Positions 1 through 5,647 of a DNA stretch of 15,975 nt are shown piece after piece. Numbering within the stretch: position 1 is the first letter of the stretch; each line of letters starts with the position of its first letter. Under the pieces are notes generated by a model. The model searched no databases, was not told the origin of the DNA, and saw only the letters and a program-made list of their open reading frames with translations. The stretch comes from DASVWH01 sp036389715 (lineage in GTDB: Bacteria; Acidobacteriota; Blastocatellia; Pyrinomonadales; Pyrinomonadaceae). Made by a program: the position numbers and the translations under genes. The stretch is from contig DASVWH010000023.1 of assembly GCA_036389715.1 (NCBI GenBank), positions 1-15,975 on the forward strand, written 5' to 3'.

Positions 1-304
1 CGTCCTGGTAGATGTCCCAGACCTTTTTACCGGTCAGGCCCCAGAATCCCTTGGAATTCGGAATGTTATTAACTACCTGCGAGAACGCGCCGTTGGCGTT
101 GATCTGCGCCTTGGTGGTCATGTCGCCAAAGCTGAGGTCAGCTTCGGCGATGGCCACGCCGGGCGCGCAGAACGCGATGAAGGATGTATTCGGGGTCGTG
201 CCGCTATTGACTGTGTCCGGTGCGGTCATAATCTGAGTTATCTTCTCAGTTAGACTGCCCATGACGTTTGCATTAGCAGCAGATGTTGGGGCTTGTGCCG
301 ACAT
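1..304 (-). CDS. Unrecognised protein, N-terminal 101 residues (runs off left edge)
   Basis: An uninterrupted minus-strand frame runs from an ATG at 304-302 to the window edge. The start is well supported: AAGGAG lies 8 nt upstream. The visible protein begins MSAQAPTSAANANVMGSL and is rich in Ala, Asn, Thr and Ser. I see no signal peptide, membrane segment or coiled coil. The most recognisable patch is near the cut end (SKGFWGLTGKKVWDIYQD, about residues 84-101), which has three aromatics in a basic context. I do not recognise the family. Codon choice (ACA, CTA, GTA, TCT, AAT) is less GC-biased than in alr or radA, so it may be accessory DNA. It is transcribed away from alr, and its upstream region holds a strong inverted repeat (387-446). 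The open frame plus the ribosome-binding site make a real gene likely; the function is unknown. Confidence 0.7.
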   Translation of the reverse strand, partial: MSAQAPTSAANANVMGSLTEKITQIMTAPDTVNSGTTPNTSFIAFCAPGVAIAEADLSFGDMTTKAQINANGAFSQVVNNIPNSKGFWGLTGKKVWDIYQD

Positions 305-386
305 AAATTATGCTCCTTACTAGGACTGAGGGGTGATAGTACCTATTCGAGCGCAGCACGCTGTGTGCCGCGTTTTCGACATGACT

Positions 387-446
387 GAGCCTTGCGGGAT
401 TGAGGTCAACCGGGAGCAATCCCGATGCGGGACTCATCCCTGGCTC
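387..446 (-). promoter_or_regulatory. Compound inverted repeat in the leader of the unknown gene
   Basis: Nested complementary blocks: GAGCC (387-391) pairs with GGCTC (442-446), GGGAT (396-400) with ATCCC (436-440), and GAG (402-404) with CTC (433-435). Inside sits a further 5-bp hairpin TCCCG-ATG-CGGGA (420-432). That makes 13 outer and 5 inner base pairs. It lies 83 bases upstream of the minus-strand start codon, where a 5' leader element would sit. I could not match it to a known riboswitch core; the regulatory role is inferred. Confidence 0.4.
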
Positions 447-751
447 AAAGTTTTGATTCCCTGTGATCGTTGCTGAGGCCCGCCGGGCCATCAGTTAAGA
501 AAAGTCAGCGGTGATGAAGGGTAGGAGAGAAGATGAAAGTCTAGGTCGGGCTGAAGGAGAACTGCTTCGCAGAGCCCAGGCTATATGTTCAGTCTGCTTC
601 TTCTATTCTTACATGCTAACAGTTGTTGGAAAACCGTAAGCGGCTATCACACCCGCGCGAGAGCGGCACTTGTATGTCCGACGGGCGATAACGCTCAACT
701 TATAAGGGGCTCAGATTACTCGCACTCCACATCCGCCGTCAAGGTGTTTTC

Positions 752-824
752 GCTTTGCCCGGTAATCGCCGGACCAAAGCCCGTCTCACAAGCCTCTTTA
801 TATCTTTCAATGAAGATAGGGGCT
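752..824 (+). other. Two adjacent compound hairpins
   Basis: Hairpin A: GCTTTG (752-757) pairs with CAAAGC (775-780), enclosing CCGG (759-762)/CCGG (769-772) around a TAATCG loop. Hairpin B: AGCCTC (791-796) pairs with GGGGCT (819-824, one G-T), enclosing TATCTT (801-806)/AAGATA (813-818) around a 6-base loop. Both stems have an inner and an outer helix separated by small bulges, which is more typical of structured RNA than of chance. They lie just upstream of the terminator-like element at 841-898, so all three could belong to one + strand transcript. No known RNA family was recognised. Confidence 0.35.
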
Positions 825-840
825 GAAAAGATAGAGCCCG

Positions 841-898
841 CGGAGGGCCGCGTGCTGCTTTCTTCCCGGGGCGGTCGCCTTCAAGCCTCCGGTTTTTT
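841..898 (+). terminator. Possible intrinsic terminator before alr
   Basis: CGGAGG (841-846) pairs with CCTCCG (886-891), followed almost at once by six T (893-898). The interior can form a second helix (GCCGC with GCGGT). The loop is long (39 bases), so this is weaker than a classic terminator. No + strand protein gene lies upstream in the window, so it would end a non-coding transcript or a leader of alr (attenuator). Confidence 0.35.
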
Positions 899-916
899 CT
901 GTCGCTTAAAGCCCTC

Positions 917-944
917 TTGACGTATAAAGTCATGAGGTTAAGAT
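917..944 (+). promoter_or_regulatory. Candidate sigma-70 promoter for alr
   Basis: TTGACG (917-922, five of six to the -35 consensus) and TAAGAT (939-944, four of six to -10) are separated by 16 bases. Transcription would start about 30 bases before the alr ATG at 980. It lies downstream of the terminator-like element. The call rests on consensus matching only. Confidence 0.35.
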
Positions 945-979
945 GAGGCCGGGTTTATTCATCAGCGGAAGAAAGATTC

Positions 980-2167
980 ATGTCAAGTCCCTTCGAGCCG
1001 AAAGAGCAGGTTGAGCCGGGCGGAATTGTCCCGGATGCGGGGCGTCCTACCTGGGCGGAGATAGATCTGGACGCGCTCGCCGCGAATTTCCATGCGGTGC
1101 GCGAGCGCGTCGGTCCAGAGGTTAAAGTGATGGCCGTCGTCAAGGCCAACGCTTACGGGCACGGCGCTGTGCGGTGCGCGCGCAGGCTCGCGGCCGAGGG
1201 CGCGGACTGGTTCGGCGTCGCGCTGCCGGAGGAGGCCATCGAGTTGAGACGCGCGGGCGTCGAGCAGCCGATTCTCTGCCTGGGCGGTTTCTGGGAAGGC
1301 CAGGAACAGGCCGTGCTGAACGATTCGCTCGTGCCCGTGGTTTACCGCCTGGAGATGATCGAGGCTCTGGACCGCGCGGCCCGCGTGATGAATCGCGTGG
1401 CGGACGTGCACGTCAAGATTGATACGGGCCTGGGGCGGCTCGGCGTGCGCTACGACGAGGCCGGGGCCTTTGCAGATGCGCTGCGCCGTTTCCAGAACAT
1501 TCGCGTGGACGGGCTAATGTCGCACTTCGCCGCGGCGGATAACCCGGAGCTTGACTGCTTCACGAACGAGCAGCAGGCGCGCTTCCGGCAGGCCGTAGAG
1601 GTCTTCCGCGAGCGCGGGCACGCCCCGACCTACGAGGACATGGCCAACTCGGCCGTGACCTTTGCGCATCCGTCCGCGCGCGGCAACATGGTCAGGCCGG
1701 GCGGCGTGCTCTACGGCATCTGGCGCGACATCCTTCCGCCCTTATCCGAGCCGCCGGAGCTGAGGCCCGTGATGTCTCTGCGCACGCGCATCATGCTCCT
1801 GAAGCATGTGCACAGGGGCGAGACCCTGGGCTACGGCTGCACGTTCGAGGCTTCGCGTGAGACGCTGGCGGCGACCATCCCCATCGGGTACAACGACGGG
1901 TACGTGCGCGCACTCTCAAACCGTGGGCGGGTGATAGTCCGCGGCCACTACGCGCCCGTGGCCGGACGCATCTCGATGGATTTAACGCTGCTCGATGTGA
2001 CGGACGTGCCCGGCGTTGCCGTCAATGATCGTGTGACGCTGCTCGGCACGGACGGCGGGCAGGCGGTCCCGGCCGAAGATATTGCGATGACGGCGGGCAC
2101 GCTCTCCTACGAGATTACCTGCGGCATCAGCGCGCGCGTGCCTCGCGTTTATCTGCCGCCAGCATAA
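980..2167 (+). CDS. alr: Alanine racemase (PLP-dependent)
   Basis: Interconverts L- and D-alanine in the cytoplasm, supplying D-Ala for peptidoglycan. The 395-residue protein has the fold-type III PLP signature VVKANAYGHG (53-62) with the Schiff-base lysine at K55. The substrate loop KIDTGLGRLG (146-155) is present, as is the second catalytic base Tyr at about 285 in LGYGCTF. The C-terminal beta domain contains RISMDLTLLDV and ends at VPRVYLPPA. The length is slightly above the usual ~370 because of an ~22-residue N-terminal lead before the conserved RPTWAEIDLDAL, so a later start is possible; the lead has a weak purine-rich GGAAG upstream. It appears monocistronic: a candidate promoter precedes it and a strong terminator follows at 2264-2308. 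Confidence 0.96.
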   Translation: MSSPFEPKEQVEPGGIVPDAGRPTWAEIDLDALAANFHAVRERVGPEVKVMAVVKANAYGHGAVRCARRLAAEGADWFGVALPEEAIELRRAGVEQPILCLGGFWEGQEQAVLNDSLVPVVYRLEMIEALDRAARVMNRVADVHVKIDTGLGRLGVRYDEAGAFADALRRFQNIRVDGLMSHFAAADNPELDCFTNEQQARFRQAVEVFRERGHAPTYEDMANSAVTFAHPSARGNMVRPGGVLYGIWRDILPPLSEPPELRPVMSLRTRIMLLKHVHRGETLGYGCTFEASRETLAATIPIGYNDGYVRALSNRGRVIVRGHYAPVAGRISMDLTLLDVTDVPGVAVNDRVTLLGTDGGQAVPAEDIAMTAGTLSYEITCGISARVPRVYLPPA

Positions 2168-2263
2168 GGGCGCGGACCGCAACCCGTCAGAGGTTGCGGG
2201 GAGGGCAGGGAAGTATTTGAAGCATGCCGGGAGGGTGCGCGGCCAAGGCATGAAAGATGTATG

Positions 2264-2308
2264 GAGAGTGCGTGGCCTTCGGGTCGAGGGACACGCACTC
2301 TCTTTTTT
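2264..2308 (+). terminator. Strong intrinsic terminator of alr
   Basis: GAGAGTGCGTG (2264-2274) is the exact reverse complement of CACGCACTCTC (2292-2302), giving an 11-bp perfect stem with a 17-base loop followed directly by six T (2303-2308). It sits about 100 bases after the alr stop, in the gap where alr and the leftward TonB-like gene converge. It has no matching T run for the opposite strand. Confidence 0.9.
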
Positions 2309-2365
2309 CCGCCGCGTTATCTTGTAGTGGCCGGGCCTGGCTTGCGGCGCTAGATGGCAGCGGCC

Positions 2366-3187
2366 TTACTGAAGCAGGAAGTTGTAGGTGATGAGCCCGG
2401 AGACCTTGACGGGCTGCTGCGAGAGTAAGGTCGGCGTGAACCGCGCCTGGTACGCGGCATCTTCGGCCGCCTGCAAGAGCAGCGGGTGTCCGCGGACGGC
2501 TTTAGCGGAGACGACCTTGCCCTTCTCGTCAATCAAGACCTGCACGGTGACGACGCCGAAGGCGTGTGCTGCCTTGGCCAGCGCCGGGTATGGAGGCTTC
2601 GGCAGGTGGGTGGCCTGCCCGTTGATGACACCCTTGGTGACCAACCGGGGCTGCATGGGCTTCTCCACTCTGGGCGCGGGCGGCGGCTCCGGCGCCAGTT
2701 CCGCAATCTCCTTCGAGGCGGTCGTGTTGTTATTGTCATCTCCGAAAATTCCATGCTTCCCATTGCCCCCGCCTCCGCCGCCGATGTCCTCATTGCGTCT
2801 CCAGATGACGGACGGCAGCCCGGGCTTGGATGGCGGGGCCTGATTGGTATTGACGAAGACTCCCCGCGGCGCGATGCGCGTGTCGGTGGTCGGCGCGACG
2901 TTTTCAGTCCTGACGGACATCGCCGGCCGGTTGTCGGCGCTGGCGGCGGCGGGCCTGGCGATTTGTCTTCGCTCTTGCCGGGGCGTCACCTCTCTACTGT
3001 CAACGGGCGTCACCAGTGCGATTAATTCCAGATTCTGATTCTCCACGTGCGCGTCGTAGGCGTAGATGCTGGCGACGCCGATGGCGGCAAAGAAGACCGC
3101 GTAGATTCCGAGCGCGCCGAGAAAGAATGAACCCCTGCGCCTGTAATCATCCTTCTGAGAAGATGATACGATCAAGTTGCTGAACAT
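2366..3187 (-). CDS. TonB-like energy transducer
   Basis: TonB couples the inner-membrane proton motive force to outer-membrane receptors for iron chelates, B12 or carbohydrates. This 273-residue protein has a basic cytoplasmic N-terminus (residues 1-20), one membrane segment (about 21-44), a flexible periplasmic linker with a glycine run (136-141) and Pro-rich APEPPPAPR (165-173), and a C-terminal TonB domain. The domain starts at PPYPALAKAA (198-207), with GVVTVQVLIDEKGKV and the closing VSGLITYNFLL. The start at 3187 is preceded by GGAGG about nine bases upstream. It is transcribed divergently from the EncFtn unit and converges on alr. No exbB, exbD or receptor gene is visible. The paralogue cannot be specified, so no symbol is given. 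Confidence 0.88.
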   Translation of the reverse strand: MFSNLIVSSSQKDDYRRRGSFFLGALGIYAVFFAAIGVASIYAYDAHVENQNLELIALVTPVDSREVTPRQERRQIARPAAASADNRPAMSVRTENVAPTTDTRIAPRGVFVNTNQAPPSKPGLPSVIWRRNEDIGGGGGGNGKHGIFGDDNNNTTASKEIAELAPEPPPAPRVEKPMQPRLVTKGVINGQATHLPKPPYPALAKAAHAFGVVTVQVLIDEKGKVVSAKAVRGHPLLLQAAEDAAYQARFTPTLLSQQPVKVSGLITYNFLLQ

Positions 3188-3434
3188 CTCTTCGTTCCTC
3201 CCATGCCGGTGCCAAGCGGGTCTCTGCCAGGAGCAAACTCTGCCATCTTAGACCCCGCCGCGGGGAGGCTTGTTCCAGAAATCGTTAAATTCGGTCCGGG
3301 GCTCGCGGTTCGGAGTTCGAGGCCGGAGGGCTGGCGGCCCTGACCTTGAGTCTCGGGGCCTGAAAAGCGGGCTGCCATCTGTACAGCGAGCGTCAATTCT
3401 TTTAGGATGGAATGAGTAAGATTCAGTCAAATTC

Positions 3435-3440
3435 AGGAGG
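3435..3440 (+). promoter_or_regulatory. Ribosome-binding site that sets the EncFtn start
   Basis: A perfect AGGAGG is followed by two in-frame ATGs, at 3443 and 3449. The first is only 2 bases away, too close for initiation; the second is 8 bases away, the usual spacing. I therefore start the EncFtn gene at 3449. A TAAGAT hexamer at 3417-3422 is a possible -10 box, but no convincing -35 was found. Confidence 0.7.
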
Positions 3441-3448
3441 GTATGCGG

Positions 3449-3757
3449 ATGGCAACGAGCGCCGAGTGGCATGAAAAATATGAGGAGATGGACGAACTGA
3501 CGCTTAACTTCTCGCGCGCAGTCAAGTCTGTTCAGGAGGAGTTGGAGGCTGTTGACTGGTACAACCAGCGCGCGCAGGCGACGACCGACAAGCAACTGCG
3601 ACGCATCCTCGAACATAACCGCGACGAAGAAGTGGAGCACGCCATGATGGGGCTCGAATACCTGCGGCGCATCAGCCCCGTCTTCGATAAACACATGCGC
3701 ACCTACCTCTTCACGGACGGCGACATCACCGAGATCGAAGAGAAGGCGGAAGGATAA
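3449..3757 (+). CDS. Encapsulated-ferritin-type (EncFtn) ferroxidase
   Basis: EncFtn proteins are two-helix ferritin-like subunits that assemble into annular decamers, oxidise Fe(II) and normally deliver iron into an encapsulin nanocompartment. This 102-residue protein matches the Rhodospirillum rubrum EncFtn pattern (recalled): EELEAVDWYNQR in helix 1, HNRDEEVEHAMMGLEYLRR in helix 2, then MRTYLFT. The di-iron ligands align (E31, E61, H64 here for E32, E62, H65 there), as do W37, Y38 and the entry-site glutamates E30 and E33. The core ends at about residue 95 and the chain stops after KAEG. No extended tail or targeting peptide such as LTVGSLRR is visible, and no shell gene is in the window. 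It is first in a tight unit with the ArsC-like gene 3 bases downstream, and divergent from a TonB-like gene, consistent with an iron or redox role. Confidence 0.9.
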   Translation: MATSAEWHEKYEEMDELTLNFSRAVKSVQEELEAVDWYNQRAQATTDKQLRRILEHNRDEEVEHAMMGLEYLRRISPVFDKHMRTYLFTDGDITEIEEKAEG

Positions 3758-3760
3758 AGA

Positions 3761-4132
3761 ATGATGGCCGATAAGATTACCGTTTACGAAAAGCCGACTT
3801 GAACGAAGTGCCGCGAGCTGGACCGGCTGCTCCGTGAGAGCGGCGTCCCTTATGAAAAGGTGAACTATTACACAGCGCCGCTCGGCGCAGAAAAGCTGCG
3901 CGAGCTGCTGGCGAAGATGGGGCTCGCGCCGCGCGACCTGCTGCGCACGAGCGAGTCCCTCTACCGCGAGCTGGGTTTAGGCAAGGGCGAGTTTTCCGAC
4001 GATGAGCTGGTCTCGCTGATGGCCGAGCACCCGGACTTAATTCAGCGCCCCATTGTCGAGCGAGGCCCGCGAGCCGTCCTCGGACGCCCCGTAGAGAATG
4101 TCAGGGCACTACTGAATACGGGTGATGATTAA
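3761..4132 (+). CDS. ArsC/Spx-family thioredoxin-fold protein, probable selenoprotein (in-frame TGA = Sec14)
   Basis: Read through one in-frame TGA at 3800-3802, this frame gives a complete 123-residue ArsC-family protein. It begins MMADKITVYEKPT, then Sec14, then TKC, so the redox motif is U-T-K-C. The betaalphabeta start, LLRTSE (61-66), RPIV (96-99) and RAVLGRP (104-110) are family hallmarks. From memory of plasmid R773 ArsC, catalytic Cys12 and arginines 60, 94 and 107 correspond to Sec14, R62, R96 and R109, all with the same +2 offset. The TGA is therefore exactly at the catalytic cysteine. AAGGA lies 6 bases before the first ATG; a second ATG at 3764 is also usable. The part after the TGA (from a GTG at 3860) lacks the active site and should not be the product. 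A SECIS-like hairpin follows the TGA. It is probably an arsenate-reductase-like, peroxidase-like or general thiol oxidoreductase. A Cys-to-stop mutation or sequencing error is the alternative. Confidence 0.78.
3812..3834 (+). promoter_or_regulatory. Candidate bacterial SECIS hairpin
   Basis: Directly after the in-frame TGA the coding RNA can fold: CG (3812-3813) pairs with CG (3833-3834), then one bulged C (3814). Next GAGC (3815-3818) pairs with GCTC (3829-3832), a T-T mismatch follows, then G3820-C3827. This leaves an apical loop GACCGG (3821-3826). The loop starts 18 nt after the TGA, the same distance as in the Escherichia coli fdhF SECIS as I recall it, and its first base is G, as expected for SelB recognition. 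An alternative longer helix (GCCGC 3810-3814 with GCGGC 3840-3844) competes with the base of this stem. Folding by eye only. Confidence 0.5.
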
Positions 4133-4133
4133 G

Positions 4134-4226
4134 AAGTGAAGAGTAATGAGTGATGAGTGATGAGCTAAAGACCGCCTCTCACTCATCACTCATCACTCAT
4201 CACTCATTACTCATTACTCTTCACTT
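4134..4226. repeat. Heptad-based hairpin element, copy 1
   Basis: The left arm (4134-4164) is built from TGATGAG-type heptads preceded by AAGTGAAGAGTAATGAG. It pairs over 31 bp with 4196-4226, with one G-T pair. The 31-base interior carries extra CTCATCA heptads, so the pairing can slip. It starts just after the stop of the ArsC-like gene and ends 34 bases before radA. It shares arm sequence and the loop core TAAAGAC(C/G)GCC with the element at 11393-11477, so this is a dispersed repeat family. Possible roles are transcript 3'-end stabilisation, termination or a mobile hairpin; none is shown. Confidence 0.85.
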
Positions 4227-4260
4227 ATCACTTTTGACTCTTCGTTATTACCCAGTTTTT

Positions 4261-5628
4261 ATGGCAAAAGCGCCTGCAACAGTTTATGTCTGCCAGAAGT
4301 GCGGCACCCAATCGCGCAAGTGGCTGGGCAAGTGTTCGGACTGCGGCGAGTGGAACTCGTTCGTCGAAGAGCGCGCGCGGACGGAGAAGGCCGGGACGGC
4401 GCGCGGCGGATTCCGGCTGCGCGAAGTGCACCCGGTCGCCTATGGCGAGATCGAATCGCAGGACGACGCGCGCATCACCTCCGGCGTGACGGAGTTTGAC
4501 AGGGTGCTCGGCGGCGGCATCGTCCCGGGCTCGCTGATCTTGATCGGCGGCGATCCGGGAATCGGCAAGAGCACGCTGCTGCTGCAAGTTGCGGACAAGC
4601 TGAGCGGGACGGGCCAGACCGTCCTCTACGTCTCGGGCGAAGAGTCCGAGCGCCAGATCAAGCTGCGCGGCGAGCGGCTCGGGGTCGAGGCGGCGAATCT
4701 CTATCTCCTGCCGGAGACCAACCTGGAGAACATCTTCCATGAGGTCGAGCGGATGCAGCCCGGGGCCATCATCGTTGATTCGATTCAGACCGTCTTCTCT
4801 TCAAAGATCGAATCCGCGCCCGGCTCCGTCTCGCAGGTCAGGGAAGTCGCAGGGCAGTTTCTCCTGCTCGCCAAGAACCAGACCATCCCGGTCTTTCTCA
4901 TCGGCCACGTCACGAAGGAAGGCTCAATCGCCGGGCCGAAGGCGCTGGAACACATCGTTGACACGGTGCTCTATTTCGAGGGAGAGCGCCATCACAATCA
5001 CCGCATCGTGCGCGCGACCAAGAACCGCTTCGGCGCGGCCAACGAGGTCGGCGTCTTCGAGATGACGGGCGCGGGGCTGGTCGCAGTGGCCAACCCGTCG
5101 GAGATGTTTTTGCAGGAGCGGCCGGTCGGCGCTGCGGGCTCGGTCGTCACGGCCTGCATGGAGGGGACGCGGCCCGTCCTGGTGGAGATTCAGGCGCTCG
5201 TCTCCGGCTCGAAGTACGGGACGGGCAGGCGCATGACGCAGGGCGTTGATGCCAACCGCGTCTCGCTCCTGATCGCCATGCTCGAAAAGCGCGTCGGGCT
5301 GCACCTGATCGGCGACGACGTGTTCGTCAACATCGCGGGCGGTCTGGAGATTGACGAGCCAGCGGCAGACCTCGGACTGGTCGCTGCCATCGCTTCGAGT
5401 TTCAAGAATGTGCCGATTGATGCGGAGACGGCCGTCTTCGGCGAAGTGGGCCTGACGGGCGAGGTCCGGGGCGCGATGCAGGCGGCTGTGCGCGCACGCG
5501 AGGCGCAGGCGCTCGGCTTCAAGAAAATCATCATGCCCGTCTCCAACACGCAGGGGCTCGAACGACTGCTCGGCCTGCGTGTGGTCGGCGTCCGCTCCGT
5601 CGAAGACGCGCTCGACGAGCTGTTCTGA
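4261..5628 (+). CDS. radA: DNA repair protein RadA
   Basis: RadA is a RecA-like ATPase that drives branch migration and processes recombination intermediates. The 455-residue protein has all its parts in order. An N-terminal zinc finger has Cys 11, 14, 25 and 28 (CQKC...CSDC). Walker A GGDPGIGKST lies at 96-105 and Walker B IIVDS at 170-174. The RadA-specific KNRFG motif is at 254-258. A C-terminal Lon-protease-like domain from about residue 280 contains IAGGLEIDEPAADLG and ends near DELF. I place the start at ATG 4261, the usual MAK...C-x2-C beginning. The frame is open further upstream to 4150, but that part only translates the heptad repeat (Ser-, His-, Leu-rich) and is unlikely to be protein. 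No Shine-Dalgarno is visible; five T precede the ATG. It heads the block shared with SDR-like, yacL, ispD and ispF. Confidence 0.97.
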   Translation: MAKAPATVYVCQKCGTQSRKWLGKCSDCGEWNSFVEERARTEKAGTARGGFRLREVHPVAYGEIESQDDARITSGVTEFDRVLGGGIVPGSLILIGGDPGIGKSTLLLQVADKLSGTGQTVLYVSGEESERQIKLRGERLGVEAANLYLLPETNLENIFHEVERMQPGAIIVDSIQTVFSSKIESAPGSVSQVREVAGQFLLLAKNQTIPVFLIGHVTKEGSIAGPKALEHIVDTVLYFEGERHHNHRIVRATKNRFGAANEVGVFEMTGAGLVAVANPSEMFLQERPVGAAGSVVTACMEGTRPVLVEIQALVSGSKYGTGRRMTQGVDANRVSLLIAMLEKRVGLHLIGDDVFVNIAGGLEIDEPAADLGLVAAIASSFKNVPIDAETAVFGEVGLTGEVRGAMQAAVRAREAQALGFKKIIMPVSNTQGLERLLGLRVVGVRSVEDALDELF

Positions 5629-5647
5629 GCGCGCCAGCCATCGCTCC

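Larger units (their letters stand above)
305..979. other. Long stretch without a credible gene, rich in inverted repeats
   Basis: About 675 bases separate the leftward unknown gene from alr. Open frames here (for example 585-920 on + and 739-933 on -) have improbable compositions, no ribosome-binding site and no family resemblance. What is visible instead is secondary structure: a 60-base compound inverted repeat at 387-446, two compound hairpins at 752-780 and 791-824, and a terminator-like stem plus T6 at 841-898. A candidate alr promoter follows. The stretch is less GC-rich than the coding regions to its right. It could hold leaders of both flanking genes, a small RNA, or decayed sequence. 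Confidence 0.6.

Noticed and set aside
533..544. Perfect-looking AGGAG followed by ATG AAA GTC TAG
   Set aside because: Only three codons. It could be a chance match; the frame after the TAG shows no recognisable protein.
841..880. Minus-strand stretch resembling the SRP RNA motif (CCGGGAAGAAAGCAGC versus CCGGAAGGAAGCAGC)
   Set aside because: The flanking pairing of SRP helix 8 (GGTCAGGTC before, matching closing strand after) is missing, so I treat it as coincidence.
585..920. 111-codon open frame on the + strand before alr
   Set aside because: No ribosome-binding site, odd composition, no family resemblance, and it runs through the hairpin cluster and the T6 stretch.
3443..3448. First ATG of the EncFtn gene
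   Set aside because: Only 2 bases after AGGAGG; the ATG at 3449 has the normal 8-base spacing.
3860..4132. 90-residue product starting at GTG 3860
   Set aside because: It lacks the beta1-alpha1 active-site half of the ArsC fold and has no ribosome-binding site. The same frame continues upstream through the TGA to a good start at 3761.
4134..4226. CRISPR-like array
   Set aside because: The units are 7 bases with no spacers and form a single inverted repeat; no cas genes are nearby.
4150..4260. N-terminal extension of RadA from 4150
   Set aside because: It is only the translation of the heptad hairpin; RadA proteins begin just before the zinc finger, as at 4261.
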